A stretch of 64,000 nucleotides of DNA from Cylindrobasidium torrendii FP15055 ss-10 (lineage: Eukaryota; Basidiomycota; Agaricomycetes; Agaricales; Physalacriaceae). Location of the stretch: contig KN880558.1 of the NCBI GenBank assembly GCA_000934385.1, positions 1 through 64,000 on the forward strand, given 5' to 3'. The translations under genes and the position numbers were made by a program. The notes under the pieces were generated by a model. It was not told the origin of the DNA, searched no databases, and saw only the letters and a list, made by a program, of their open reading frames with translations. Shown one piece after another: positions 22,280 through 34,221 of the stretch. Within the stretch, counting starts at the first letter, position 1. Each line of letters opens with the position of its first letter.

Positions 22280-24701
22280 CTACAGCCTGGACAAATCACG
22301 TCCCCATACACCACTGAAAAGGGATACACGTTGGTTACGCAGTCAGAACTCAGTGACAGGACACTCACCGAATAACCCAATCCGCCATAAGGAGCGCCCT
22401 TGTCCGGCTCGAGACCTGCTCATTCCAGTACACGCTCCTCCAAGCGTACATCGCCGCCAGCCCACCCATGAACGAGTATCCGCCAAAGTCGAACACCGCC
22501 GCATTGCCGATGTAGGCCAGACTACCCAGATGGAGGTATCGGAAGGGCTTGGACAGCGTCTCGTCGAGCTGTGCGACGCTGACGCCTTGCGCCTGCAGGT
22601 CCTCGCCCCGCTTCGCAATCTTGTGCAACTTCTTGCCAATGTACTTGCCTTGCTGTGCTGCTACCTGTGCTGTCTGTACCCAAGTCAGACGGGTGGTTGA
22701 TGAGGACTTTGGAATAGAAGTACCGCTGGAAGCGTAGTGATCTTCTTCTCAATAACTTGCATCAGCCTCGCGACCTCGTTGAGCGACAGCGAGTTGTCCT
22801 GGTCCATGTCGTATAACTCGAATAGCTCGCGAACCTTGGTCAAATGGTCTTCTGCCATTGGAATCTTGGCCTTGATTTGTTGAACTGGGCGGAAGGTCAG
22901 CCCAGTGCTGTGCGGCTTGGAGGAGATGAATATACCCATAGACTGCCATTCCTCGAAATCAATGCGACCGTTCTTGTCTTTATCCGCCTCTCGAACGAAT
23001 TCCATGAAATGGCTAACGAGGGAGGTCTCAATCTAGAGAGAGTACGTCAGGCTGGATACATACAAGGCGCAGGTACCGAACGTACAGTAGCGCAGTCCCC
23101 GACAGCGTACACAGTACCTGCTGGCGAGCCAATGACCCTCAGATGAGCATCCGTCTCCACAGCTTTCTTGTGGAATTGATTGGGAAGAATGCTTGTAAGA
23201 CGTTGAGTGAAGGGGTTCATAGCGATTCCAGTTGACCATAGGACAAAGTTCGATGGAATGTTGAATGTCTCTGTCTTTCCATCTGCTGTCTTCTTCGTGT
23301 AACTTACGTGGTCAGGTGTGACTCCCGCAACACTGAAAGCGATTGAAAGTGAGCGATGAAAGAAGTTGACACCTACATAAAAGGCTCACGTACCGAGCAG
23401 AGGTTATGAGCGTAACACCATCGCGAGAAAATTTCTGTTCGGCGTATTGTGAGATAGCTTCGGAGTACTTGATGCAAGATAAGTTGACACGTCGTTATTA
23501 GAATGATGTCGACTTGCCGTGTTTAGGATATGTTCGCGCGACTGGATGACCGATATTGAGACCTCTTCACGACAAATCCGGGGGAACTATCATGGAAGAT
23601 TGGAATACATAGAACAACATTCAATGACATGACCCACGTATTTGACGATATCTTCCTGGCAAAAGTCGTAGATTTCCTAAAGGGCATATAAGCCATAGAC
23701 CCCGATGCGCATATACAGAAGGCTCACTGCTGCTGTCTCCACGCCAGTAGGTCCTCCACCGCAAATAACGAAGCTGAGAAGCTTCTTCCTTTCTTCTGGT
23801 GTGGTGGTAGGTAGACTGGCAGCCTCGAAGTTGTCCAAAATCCGTCTGCGCATAGCCTGAGTGTCCGCGATAGTCTTGAGTTGGAAGCAGTTCTCCAATC
23901 CAGGGACACCATGAGTGGAAGAGACCGAACCAACAGCAACGACAAGCTTGTCATATGGGATGTAGATGTTGCGCTTGGTTCCATCAGTGCATGAAGTTTC
24001 CACTTCAAGCAAGCGGGCGTTCATGTCTATGTCTATTGCTTTGCCTTGAATAAAATGGCCATGAAGACGGGCGATGATCTTGCGAATTGGCTCTATGAGA
24101 GAGCGAACCTGGACGGTACCCACGGCAGCAGACGGTAAAAGCGGGGTAAAAGTGGTGAAAGTCTCTGCTGATATGACGGTCACTGTGGGGAACGTGAGGA
24201 CTTTGAGCACGCTTTCAGATGTCAGTGAGCGTACCATGATAATCGCCTGCGGATAGCTTGTCGAGGACACCCATAGCCTATAGGAACGATGAGCATTTCA
24301 GTCTAATGATATTCTGGCACACGCACCCCCCAACCGCCTCCGACGATAACAAGGCGGGGACGCGTTGCAATTGTCCTTGCTGTCTCGTCATCTTCATCTC
24401 CAATATCCACTTTCACGATAGGTAGGTTTTTCGGGCCTCCAGTCTCTGGGTGCAGTGCCAGCGGGGAGTGCGGCACGCGTTGGAGGTGCGCTTCGCTATA
24501 TGTAAACGCGTCGTGCACGAATAAAGCGCCGCCCACAAGCACAATCCCACCAGCGGTAGAAAGGGCAGCATAGGCACTGTATCGTCCAAATGTTCTGACG
24601 CGTTGAAGAATGGATGGACGCTGCCTGGGAGCTTCAGTCGACACGAACCGGACGCATGTATGGCTCTGTCGTGTTGCGGCCGACCTGAAGGCGGTCAACA
24701 T
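22280..24701 (-). CDS. NDE1: External alternative NADH dehydrogenase with EF-hands
   Basis: Type II NADH:ubiquinone oxidoreductase of the mitochondrial inner membrane, feeding electrons from cytosolic NADH into quinone without pumping protons. The N-terminus is a mitochondrial presequence (MLTAFRSAATRQSHT), then a membrane segment. FAD-binding: RLVIVGGGWG (GxGxxG). NADH-binding: SFVICGGGPTGVETAAE. FAD-contact motif: GTVYAVGDCAT. Two EF-hand-like loops are inserted: DKDKNGRIDFEEW and DMDQDNSLSLNEV, as in calcium-dependent NDE/NDB enzymes. The end GVWGRDLSRL is the membrane-anchor signature. The model needs about eight introns. One, at 23468-23517, uses a GC donor (GCAAGT); another shortens the EF-hand region (about 22890-22940). 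Confidence 0.9.
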
Positions 24702-25097
24702 TGGCGCAGAATCAACGCTGTTGTTCGATTTCGAGGTTCACGTCGTGATGAGCGGTCTGGGCTGTACAAGTTCAAGTTGGGAGTCCGAGCTACCATGGGA
24801 CCCTGGTTCCTCGATATGACATCACCCACGACGCTCGGGCGTGCGTTCGACTCTGCAAATCAGAACCGGCCAAATGCTATCGCAGGCGTACATCACTTCG
24901 TCCTCGTCAGCGGGTTTTTGAAGCAATACACCGGTGCTCAAACCAAGTATTCAACACACATCTATGCTGCTGAATGAAACTGAAGGTATGTACCAACGTT
25001 AAGGCGATAAGTCAATGTCATAACGAGCATTATCTATAGTGTGTAGAGGATAGCACTCATGTAAAAATCCACCGTTGCTACTCACAAGAGCCTATGG
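24702..25097. other. Intergenic, NDE to phosphate permease
   Basis: I see no gene here. It holds the promoter of NDE and the 3' end of the permease gene. Confidence 0.55.
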
Positions 25098-27953
25098 TCA
25101 TACGCCCACAACCTTCATAAGCACAAAGCCCAGCGTCGAAACAACCAGTGTGGCAAGAATACTCGCCGGCACACCATTCTTTAAGAAATCTACATTGGTG
25201 AGATAGAGCTCACCAAGGTCATTCTCTTGTTGTGCTCTATCGAAACCGTGAGCCTAACGTGCCAATCCAAAAATATCAATACTGACGCTGTTTGATTCGG
25301 GAACCCAGAAACTGGCATGCCCATTCCCGCGGAACAGATGAGGGCGGTGATAAAGATGAGGAGATTCTTTGGGTTTCCTTCAAGGCTTGATCCAACCTCC
25401 GCAGCAATTGGCACTAGTAGGACACTGGCTATGGTGTGCGAAATGAAAGTAGAGATGACCTAAATATTTGCGTTAGCGACCCGAAGGCAAAACAAAAAAG
25501 CACATACCAAGACAACAGGCGACAAGATCAAGACCACCGTGTACAAGCTGAATCCATCCACCATGTCCCTAATAAGCCCATCCCAAACCTCCAACAGCCC
25601 GCTCGAGACGACTGACTTGCCCAGCGCAATTCCGCCCATGGCAAGAAACACGATCGTCCATGCAAATTGCTCGAAATCATCCTTCTTCAGGATTCCCGTT
25701 CCAAAGAATGCAATGATAGGAATAAGTGCTATCACACCCATGTCGCCGAAAACGCTCTCCAGAGAGTGCGCAACACACCAAAGCGCAATAGTGACTAGGC
25801 ACACAAAGGTAACCCAGTACTGTTTTCCGGTAAATGGCTCTTGTGTGGGGCGAATAGTGCGAATTTCGATGTCTCCCTCGCCATCTGGCGACCGGGCGGG
25901 GCGGTAGGACGCCAATAGCAAGCCCCAGATTAACAGAATGGAGATGGCGGAGACAGGCAAAGCAACAGCGAACCACTTCCCCCAGTCGAGCGCGGGATCC
26001 ATCTCTTGCAACGCGATGAGGTTCTGGGGCGATGAGATTGGGGAGCTCTGGCCACCAATGTTGGCCGCTAACGCGATACCGAGCTTTTGCAGTTGAGCAA
26101 AGACGACTACAGCGTGGCGGATTACTCACAATTAGGCAAGGAGCAAAGGCGGATTTTGGCGGTAAGGTGCGCAGGATGGGCTAAAACATGGTTAGAAGTG
26201 AATGTCAGTGTGTTGGGGACAATAGATACCTTAATGAGCGTGAAGCACAATGTTGGTGCAGCAACATTGCTAATCCACATACTCGCAAAGCAAGATACAC
26301 ACATAAAGGCCAGCAAGACTGTACGTGGCTTCGAACCAGCAAGGCTGAGGACGCGTGTGATGAGCACTCTGTCTATATTGGTCTTGCTGAGTCCAGAGGA
26401 TATGGTGAAACCGCCAATAAGGAGCATGATGGTTGGTGAGAACATGACGGAGAAGATATATTTCGTCGCATCCGGTGCTGACAGTCCTGCTTGGCTTTCG
26501 CTGTTGCGAATCACGCGCAGACAAACGACCAGCAGCGGAACGAGCAGCGAGGTGACAAATAACGGGATGGCTTCGGATGCCCAGAGGACTGTGCAAAAGA
26601 CCAGGATGGCAAGACAGCGATTCGCTTCGTCCACGGACACAATCTGCACGTTCAGCATGGTGAGGAAAATGGCCAGCGAGAGCAATAACCACAGGATCCT
26701 CTTCGTGAGTCTGAATCGTCCAAGGATGAGGAGTGCTGGCTCGGGCTCATGTACCAGCGTCGCGCCAGCCTTGGACGCGTCCCCAGCTTCCCCTCGACGC
26801 TCCCTCCCAATCATCTGTCTCCAAACCGTATCCCGTTCCCATGCGACCTTTTCTCGCTGATGCAATTTGAGCTGCTGCTTGGCAATATGTATGTCACCGT
26901 GGGTGCAGCACTTGGCATATAGGTCAGTCAGGCGGGCAATGCGTTCATTGATCTTGTCCTTGGCTTGTGCTGTGAATGGATATGCAAGCTCGACAACGTC
27001 GTGCACATAGCGGTCTTTGAGGCTGTTATACGTGATCTTGTCGTACTTCTTGAGAATCTTGCGGAATCCAGAATAGTTGACCTCAACGTAGGATCGCAAG
27101 GAGGTGAAGGCCACGTAGAGGGTGGTGATACGCCGTTTAAATAAGAGCCGAGTGTCGTAGGCAAAATTGGTGTGCGCATTCCAGATGGAAGTGGCTTCGG
27201 TGGGCGAAGTGGCAGAAGGAGTACTCTCGCTGAGGCTCATTTTTCGCACTCGCGTCGCAATGCGGCCCAACGCACGCTTTGTTGCAGTTCCGCCAAGCGT
27301 CACAGTGCTAGCCTCCATTTCGCCGTTGTTCTCGTCACTGGACATGCTATAGCCTCTCTCTCGACGCGGCTCCTCCGGAATGGCGAATTCACTGGGTTGT
27401 GATGATACATTCCGCGGGGAGCGCGCCGCAGACGCACGCCGTCGACGGTTCGCTGGTGGCTCACGGCTCCTAGATACGCTATCCTCATCGGAGTCACGGT
27501 CGTCATCTTCATCGGCGTAGTATTCGTCGAATCCGCCGGCTTCCTGGCGATGGACTAGTGCCTCCAACTCTTCCAGTTCACGGTTCAGCTCCTCCTCTTG
27601 CGACTCGTAAAACAGGTTGATCTTTTTGAGCTCGCGGTCGAGAAGCGGCACAAAAATGCCATCGGTGGCCGACGTGCTCCCACCTACTAGGGCAGATGTT
27701 TCGTTGGCTTCAAGGTCACTGTATACGTCCACGCCATTGGGCGCCTGTTGCTGCTTCTCAAGCTGGTATATCGTCTTCTTGAGTGTGTCGTATCTATGCA
27801 ATGTGAGTATTTGGACAGCCGTTGAAGGCACTACGCACGCAATGTACTCATCCCACCATTCCGCAACGGCGTTGAATTTGAGTGAAGAACTATTGCCGGC
27901 TTAACAGACGCGAACAAGCAGCTACAGCGTCCGAATGCCTACCTGAACTTCAT
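25098..27953 (-). CDS. SPX-domain low-affinity phosphate permease (PHO87/90/91 type)
   Basis: The N-terminus is an SPX domain: MKFSSSLKFNAVAEWWDEYIAYDTLKK is assembled from three short exons starting at ATG 27953, and further SPX helices include YVEVNYSGFRKILKKYDK. SPX binds inositol pyrophosphates and couples transport to phosphate status. The C-terminal half is a divalent-anion/sodium symporter (DASS) domain: 10-12 membrane helices, SPTIMLLIGGFTISSGL, MWISNVAAPT, IGGQSSPISSPQN, ISHTIASVLLVPI, GMGMPVSGFPNQTA. It ends FVLMKVVGV then TGA. An acidic/Ser-rich linker (RDSDEDSVSRSR) separates the two halves. Likely plasma-membrane or vacuolar phosphate permease. The last intron is supported by the restored frame ENDLGELYLTNVDFL. 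Confidence 0.9.
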
Positions 27954-28894
27954 AATGGCGGCCTGGGTGTGTCGTCGGTCTAGTTGTTGTAGTTCGATGT
28001 GTTCGGTTTCGGATATAAACGGTGCTGATTACCGTGAGGACATTGCGCGATGGTCCTCAGAGGTCGTGGTTGGGTACCTGCAAAACGCAACAACGCTCAT
28101 TTGGGCGCGGCCCGAGATCCGAGGACCGAGGTATCTCGCAAGACACTAGTTGCTCGATCCAGACATAATGCATAAACGCTACTTAGCATCCCCGGTGTAG
28201 CGAGATAATGTGAATGCCGCATTCGCTCTAAGTTTTTGCTCTATAATGCGATTGACTTCTGCCCATTCAAGCTCTGTAGCCCTTAATCAGCCATCATTCA
28301 GATGATGCGAAAGCAACAGAATCACTTCTGTGCCGTCTTCGTCACCGAAAACCCCACTAATTACCCAGTATGCTAACGGTACAGGAAAAGAGGCGTTTTT
28401 CGAAGCCACTTTTCACGACTACCTCTTCGAATCGAAGGCCGGTCTGATCTTGTGCCATGCTCGAGCAACACAGACGGTACTATTGTTCGCCGCTAGTAGT
28501 CCTACAAGCTGCTGGACGATGGGAAAGTGACACTGTCTGTACAATCACATCAATCTCGCCCACACGATTTCTGGTTAAACGCGAGTGGCACCTTATGTGG
28601 ACTTGTTTTTTTGTTCAACCTTTATATAACGTTTACATTTCGTAGTTTGACCATTCTCTGGAACTGGAGCTCAGAAGTGAGTGCTAGGCCGTCGGTCAAA
28701 TCTAGTGTATTCCTGTCCCCTTCTGAAATCATCCCTTGCCATTCTGATTGCACCACGCCGTGCTACTCTCCGTCTGCTCTTGCATTTAAATAATCAATCC
28801 CGCCTTTGATCTCCGTCCGACTACTCGGAGTCAACAAGGTTCAGCTGGAACAAGGTTAGAATTCCAGGCTTCTTATAGGCACACGATGCATACC
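27954..28894. other. Intergenic, permease to F-box/LRR gene
   Basis: I see no supported gene. Short frames (27955-28149, 28330-28530, 28527-28793) show no motif or splice continuity. Confidence 0.5.
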
Positions 28895-30149
28895 TCAAAT
28901 CTGATGGACCGATCCACGTTCTCCTAAAGCGGGGAACATATCCTTCACCCTCGCTTGTAGAAAAATCTTGCCTGTCGTAACATCTTCCTCAAACTCGCTC
29001 TCTGTTGCTAAATAAAGGGCCTCGAGACTGCTGCGACTTGCCAGCACTTCGTCGAGGGTTCGGTACGCTTTGAGCTGTGTATCCAGTGTGCCACCCCGTT
29101 CATGCGCCCACCGGGCAAAGGTCAGAGTGACCGCGCGAAGGTTGATGCTCGAAGGATCATTGAGAAGAGTTGTGAGTACAGCAAGCATCTCGTTGAGCTC
29201 AAGGGGGTCGTAAGGTGCCTCCTCTGCAACCACCTTGAGGTGCCGCGTCGTGGTCAGATCAAGCGGTATGGTGCTACCCTGACGAAACACTTGTTGGTAG
29301 GTCAGTTTCGCTCATAGGAGAAATGGCCTTGTACGCACTGCCTACATCTGGGAATATGAGTTGCAGAGTCTCCAGGTTTTCGAGCGCCCGTGTGCGAACC
29401 ACTTGGCTGCATGCACCAATATCGGCAAGCCTGATGCTGCGGTAAGCAAATGTCTTGAGAGTTGACATATCGACGCAAGCTCCGGGGTTGTCCAGCCATA
29501 GGGCGAGCTTCTTCATTTCGTCTGGCTCTATGTCCACTTCAAGCATCCGGATGTCCGTTTGCACTCTTGGGGTGGCTGGGGTTTTCTGACGGATTGATAT
29601 CGCGTTTGATGCGCTGCTGACGGTGAAGGCATACAGAGAGACTCGTTCTGCGGTACAGCCGCTCAACAAGAAGAAAAACTCATTCCATCCCGGAAGATCG
29701 CGCATCCCCCGCAACGTTATATCTTTGACATGGGGGGCCCTGAATAACGTTCGCAGAGCGTTACGGAGCGACAGAGAAAGTTGGGGATATGGTAGGTCGA
29801 CGAAGGAGATAGAGATGTGCTTGACGTTGATAAGGAGAGGGAGAATGAAGCTGAGTTTTTGCTCCTGGCGTGCCAGCCATCGCCGTTCTTGCATTCCATC
29901 CGCAATGGCGATGTGGGTTACGTATTGCGCCAGATGCGGTGACATGGTCAACAGTTGGTGGAAACGGTAGCACATCGTGCCGGCACTGGTGTATGGATCA
30001 GCGAGTCGCACGCTGCGGAATATGATGGGTTGTGCGGCGGCTCGCCACGCAGAGCAGACGAGAGTGCATGCCTCGACAGTGTCGTAGTTGTCGATGTTGG
30101 AAATGATGTGCTCCTGGATGAGCTCCGGCGGCAGGTCAGATATCGGCAT
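28895..30149 (-). CDS. F-box protein, LRR-like C-terminus
   Basis: The start MPISDLPPELIQEHIISNI is a typical Agaricomycete F-box, continuing YDTVEACTLVCSAWRAAAQPIIFRSVRL. The remainder shows leucine-rich strands typical of the family's repeat region (TLKTFAYRSIRLADIG, NLETLQLIFPDV). The two large open frames on this strand do not connect directly. A 61-nt GT-AG intron at 29274-29334 joins them as GSA|TIPLDLTTTRHLKV, so no frameshift need be assumed. Probably an SCF substrate adaptor; target unknown. Stop at 28895. Confidence 0.78.
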
Positions 30150-31917
30150 TGCCGACCCGTTGAGATTTGTACTGGGTCCGTTTGAGTGTTATTTCTATGC
30201 GCCATAAAGATCGTCGTAAGCAGGCAAGTACCAAAAAAATACAGCAGTTGACGGTACCGATCACTGACAATGGCGCGGGCCGGTAGGCCGTAGTTGTGTT
30301 GACTTGCCCTTGCGCGCACCAAGTAACGCGCACTGCTAGGGTATTAGGTTCAACGGGATAGGTCGATCCTCAGGAGGGGAAATCGCGCTCACGACTATGA
30401 AGGAGAAAGCCAAGGTGAACACGATGTGTCCTATTTGATACAGGTGCCAGCACAGTTACCGGTGCTTGCATGCACGTCGGATGCGAAGTGACACTGGTAC
30501 ATGGTCTTTATACTGTGCATTTGCGGAAGTTATGTTGCTTATGTTGGATCATTCTCTGCCTCCGATTGTAATGGTCCGCCTCATTGCTGTATAACCTCGG
30601 TAGGACTCTTCTCCCATCATGCGGCCTAGAGTGGGACCGTCTTAGTTTTCCGACTCGCGTCTCTTATCTGCTGGATCTATGATGGTGATTCCTGTGGCCG
30701 CGCCCGACCACCTGGACCCTCTGTTCGCCGGCAGAAGAAGTAGCGCTTCTGCTAGCCTCGAGTCTCAACTCATGCATGCACTGGACATTGTGATTCCTCC
30801 CAACGTTCCAGATACTGAAAATGCGCCTGGGGTACGCTTTCATGGTAACACAAGGGCAAGTCCGGATGAGGCCAGACTTCATGAGCCTCTTTTGACTATT
30901 GCTTCGGTATATCTCATTTCGCCTTAACCTAGGCCTCCGCAAGTGGAACTTTGCACTGATTTCAGCCTAACTGAATCCGTCGGGCTCAGCCTGCATACGT
31001 CGGCGTGCTTCTAGCCTGAGAATGCGCTGATACGAGGGAAGTTGGATCGATATGACTTGACTCTTATAAGAATATGGTGACATAAGACTAAGTGCTACTA
31101 CTATACAAACTAGTACAAACACATTCATTGACAGCATCCATTTTAATAACACTCTGAGGGTGATGGTGGTAGTACATATGCAGAAAGATTCACTCGAGAA
31201 AAGAAATGAAGAACAGCAGTTAAAATGTGTGTTATTAATATTATCTGACCCCGGGGTCGTTGTACCTGCTTCGGGCTTTGGTTTCAGAGATCGTAACTCG
31301 GTCACCTGACCATCTGACCGCCCGAGTGACGAGTGACGACGTCCTGGCCCATCCCAAGGGTCCCAGTCAGCAGCCATTCCAAACGTAAAATTCGACTAGA
31401 AAAAGCGCAAGAGATACATATCGCAAATGCGCATAGAACTTTTCTTGGCTAATGTTTTCTGTTCGTTATTTGCATCGCACACACATCTGAGCAGTGGCAG
31501 GTTGAAACTGTTCCATTGTGGTACGCATTCTGGGAGCAAGGATACCCACAGTCATTGAATATCAAGAGACCCAAATACACATCGGACTAAGGAAGGGACT
31601 GTACGATATCCCTGCGTCGTGTAGAGCGATTGGCATCGAGCAGCGCGCTCACGTGGAAACGCGTTCCATAATGTTAGCACGGTACGGTCCGGGGTGCGTG
31701 CGTATCCACTTGAATCCGAGAGCATCACTGACACCAGATTTCGTTTGGATTTTGTAGACCTGGATATTGGCATATAGTACGAATCTTTGTATCCTGTACG
31801 TCTCTGGGATGCTCAGCGCCCGGCAGGGGCGCGCCGGCAGTGCGGCCATCAAAAATACGTGTCAACATTGATCAAAAAGCCTTGCAGCACGAAGCTTTGC
31901 CCTCACCTTCACCGACC
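30150..31917. other. Intergenic, 1.8 kb
   Basis: There is no gene I can support. An 82-codon frame (30679-30927) and a 136-codon minus-strand frame (30967-31377) with one hydrophobic stretch are unproven; see the rejected list. The last about 80 bp are the 5' leader of the methyltransferase gene. Confidence 0.45.
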
Positions 31918-33791
31918 ATGTCGTCCGACACAGTGAAGCCGACGAACTACCCAGCCATCAAGAATGCTCCGCTATCCGGTCTTGCCGAGGGCAATGGTTA
32001 CTTCAATAACTTCCACCTCGCCGCCGCCGTCATCGTTGTGCCATATGTCCTGAAGTCCATACTGCCGCTAGTCAGCCGTGGGGGCTTCAAGACATACATC
32101 TTCATGTTCTTGCTGTGCGGTGCACCCACGACTGTCGCGTACTGGACGCTGGCGTCAACGTATGGCGCGCGCAAGAATGAGAAGGTCAAGCTCCCCAACA
32201 AAGATATCGAAGAATACATTACCATCAAGGACGAAGAACTTGCCAAGCTCTACCACGGAAAGAACAAGATTCCTATCCAGGTCTTCCACGATGCATACTT
32301 CGACGGCAAAATCGACATTAAAGGTTCGTGGAACTTCGCGCCCCGCGCGTTCGTTTGGCTGATGTTTTTGGTTAGGCGACGTGCTTGAGACTCTCGACCA
32401 CCGTCTCGACTTCACCAAGATGGTCTTCACTCCCGAACTCTTCCGTTACGTCTTTATGAACCTTATTCCCGACGTGCTTTCGCATTCCCGCGACCAGGAT
32501 CAGGACCAAGTCCAGGAGCACTATGACCGTATGTTATCCCTTCCTCATGTTGTATGGTCTCTAACCGTTCACAGGTGGCGACGATTTCTATGGCTGGTAA
32601 GACGATTTCCTACTGCATTCAGTTCAATGTATCAATGTATAACTCTTCAGGTTCCTCGGCCCACGCATGATCTACACCTCCGGCATTATCAGCGACGCAA
32701 ACACTCAAGAGACCCTCGAGCAGCTGCAGGACAACAAGCTCGCCGTTGTATGCCACAAACTTGACCTGAAGCCCACGGATCGGTACAATTATATCTGCAA
32801 AGTCGTACGATGTGCTTATTTTCGGCAGCCTTCTGGACATTGGCTGTGGCTGGGGCACTCTTGTCACCTATGCTGCGAAGAACTTTGGCTGTGATGCGAC
32901 CGGAGTCACCCTCGCGAAGAACCAGGCCCGCTTCGGTACTGAGCGCATTGCTACGAATGGTGTAAGTCTACACTTACCTTCAGTAGTCATTTGCTGACAG
33001 CTCCCTGCAGGTCTCCCCCGATAAAGCCCGCATCCTCAACTGTGACTACCGCGACATCCCTCAGGCCAAGGCATCCTTCGACAAGATTGTATGCTTGGAA
33101 ATGGCTGAGGTACGCCGGTTCCTTGTGCGCTGCATTCTGGTTCTCACATTGTTTAGCACGTTGGCATCCGTCGCTACTCACAATTCCTGTCCGAGGTCTA
33201 TAACTTGCTCGACGATGATGGCATCCTTGTTTTCCAGGTTGCTGGTCTTCGTCAGGGATGGCAATTTGAGGATCTTATTTGGTGCGGCATCAATGTGTGG
33301 TACCTTGTTCTGTATCTGAACTTTTTCCGTCTTTGTAGGGGTTTGTTCATGAACAAGTACGTCTTCCCGGGCGCGGATGCGTCTTGCTCTCTCGCATGGG
33401 TTATCAACAAGGTACATACTCTTGCGACAGCACTACGGCAGTTCTGACATGCCTTCAGCTCGAGCAAGCCAACTTCGAGGTCAAAAACATCGATGTTCTT
33501 GGTGTTCACTACTCTGCAACCCTTCACCGGTGGTACCTCAACTGGATCTCGAACAAGGAAGCCGTCCTTGCTGCCTATGGCGAGCGCTGGTTCCGTATCT
33601 GGGCGTTCTTCCTTGCATGGGCCGTCATTGCGTCTAGGCAGGGAAGTGCTTCGGTCTTCCAGATCACCTTGCACAAGAACCTCAACGCGTATCACCGTAT
33701 TGAGGGTGTCAAGAACCACACTTCGATCCACGTACCCCTGGAGAAGGAGCCTTTGTATGTCTTATGACCTAACATCTGCTTGCGTAGCTGA
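31918..33791 (+). CDS. Sphingolipid C9-methyltransferase (fungal)
   Basis: Adds a methyl group at C9 of the sphingoid base of glucosylceramide, a modification specific to fungi, using S-adenosylmethionine. Two N-terminal membrane segments (HLAAAVIVVPYVLKSILPLV; YIFMFLLCGAPTTVAYWTLA) anchor it to the ER. The cyclopropane-fatty-acid-synthase-like catalytic domain follows: DDFYGWFLGPRMIYTSGI, SAM-binding LLDIGCGWGTLVTYAAK, then EMAEHVGIRRYSQFL, WGLFMNKYVFPGAD and VLGVHYSATLHRWYLNW. Start ATG 31918 (TCACCGACCATGTC). About eight small introns. The last exon is very short: a GTATGT intron after KEP gives PF then TGA at 33789-33791; without it the stop would be at 33767. Confidence 0.9.
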
Positions 33792-34221
33792 CGGTTCGAC
33801 CACAGGCTTGTTGAGTGAACTGCCCACTCTTGGGAAGAGTGAAAATTACTTTACGCGCCGACTAGTGTTTCGGTAACTCACGAACTTTGCGTAATGGATT
33901 ACATGGAAAACATTCGAATTGAACGAATTTCCCGGCCCTCTCTGTGCTCTGAGATCCTGTATAAGTATTGGCATCACCAGTTCACAGCCTGAATAGTATT
34001 TGAGAAATTGACAGTTAGTTTACGATTGCACTGCAACAGGTGACATTGTGATCATACGCAGTTGGTGCCTACATAGCATAAGGCTGCAGTACATATGAGA
34101 AGTTGCAGACATGGTGTCCATGGTGCATTCTTAAGCCTTAAGTAATGATCGCGAACGTGGCGCCCACTGTGACGCGTGACAACACGTCTTTCAGCATTCT
34201 CCCAATTACGACCGCGGCGCG
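33792..34221. other. Intergenic, methyltransferase to beta'-COP
   Basis: I see no gene here; terminator of one gene and promoter of the next. Confidence 0.55.

Noticed and set aside
29274..29334. Frameshift in the F-box/LRR gene
   Set aside because: A normal 61-nt GT-AG intron joins the two frames.
30679..30927. 82-codon plus-strand frame with true ATG
   Set aside because: No motif, no convincing downstream exon, mirrored by an open frame on the other strand.
30967..31377. 136-codon minus-strand frame with a hydrophobic stretch
   Set aside because: Composition is low in complexity, splice sites are poor and no family is recognised; left as intergenic.
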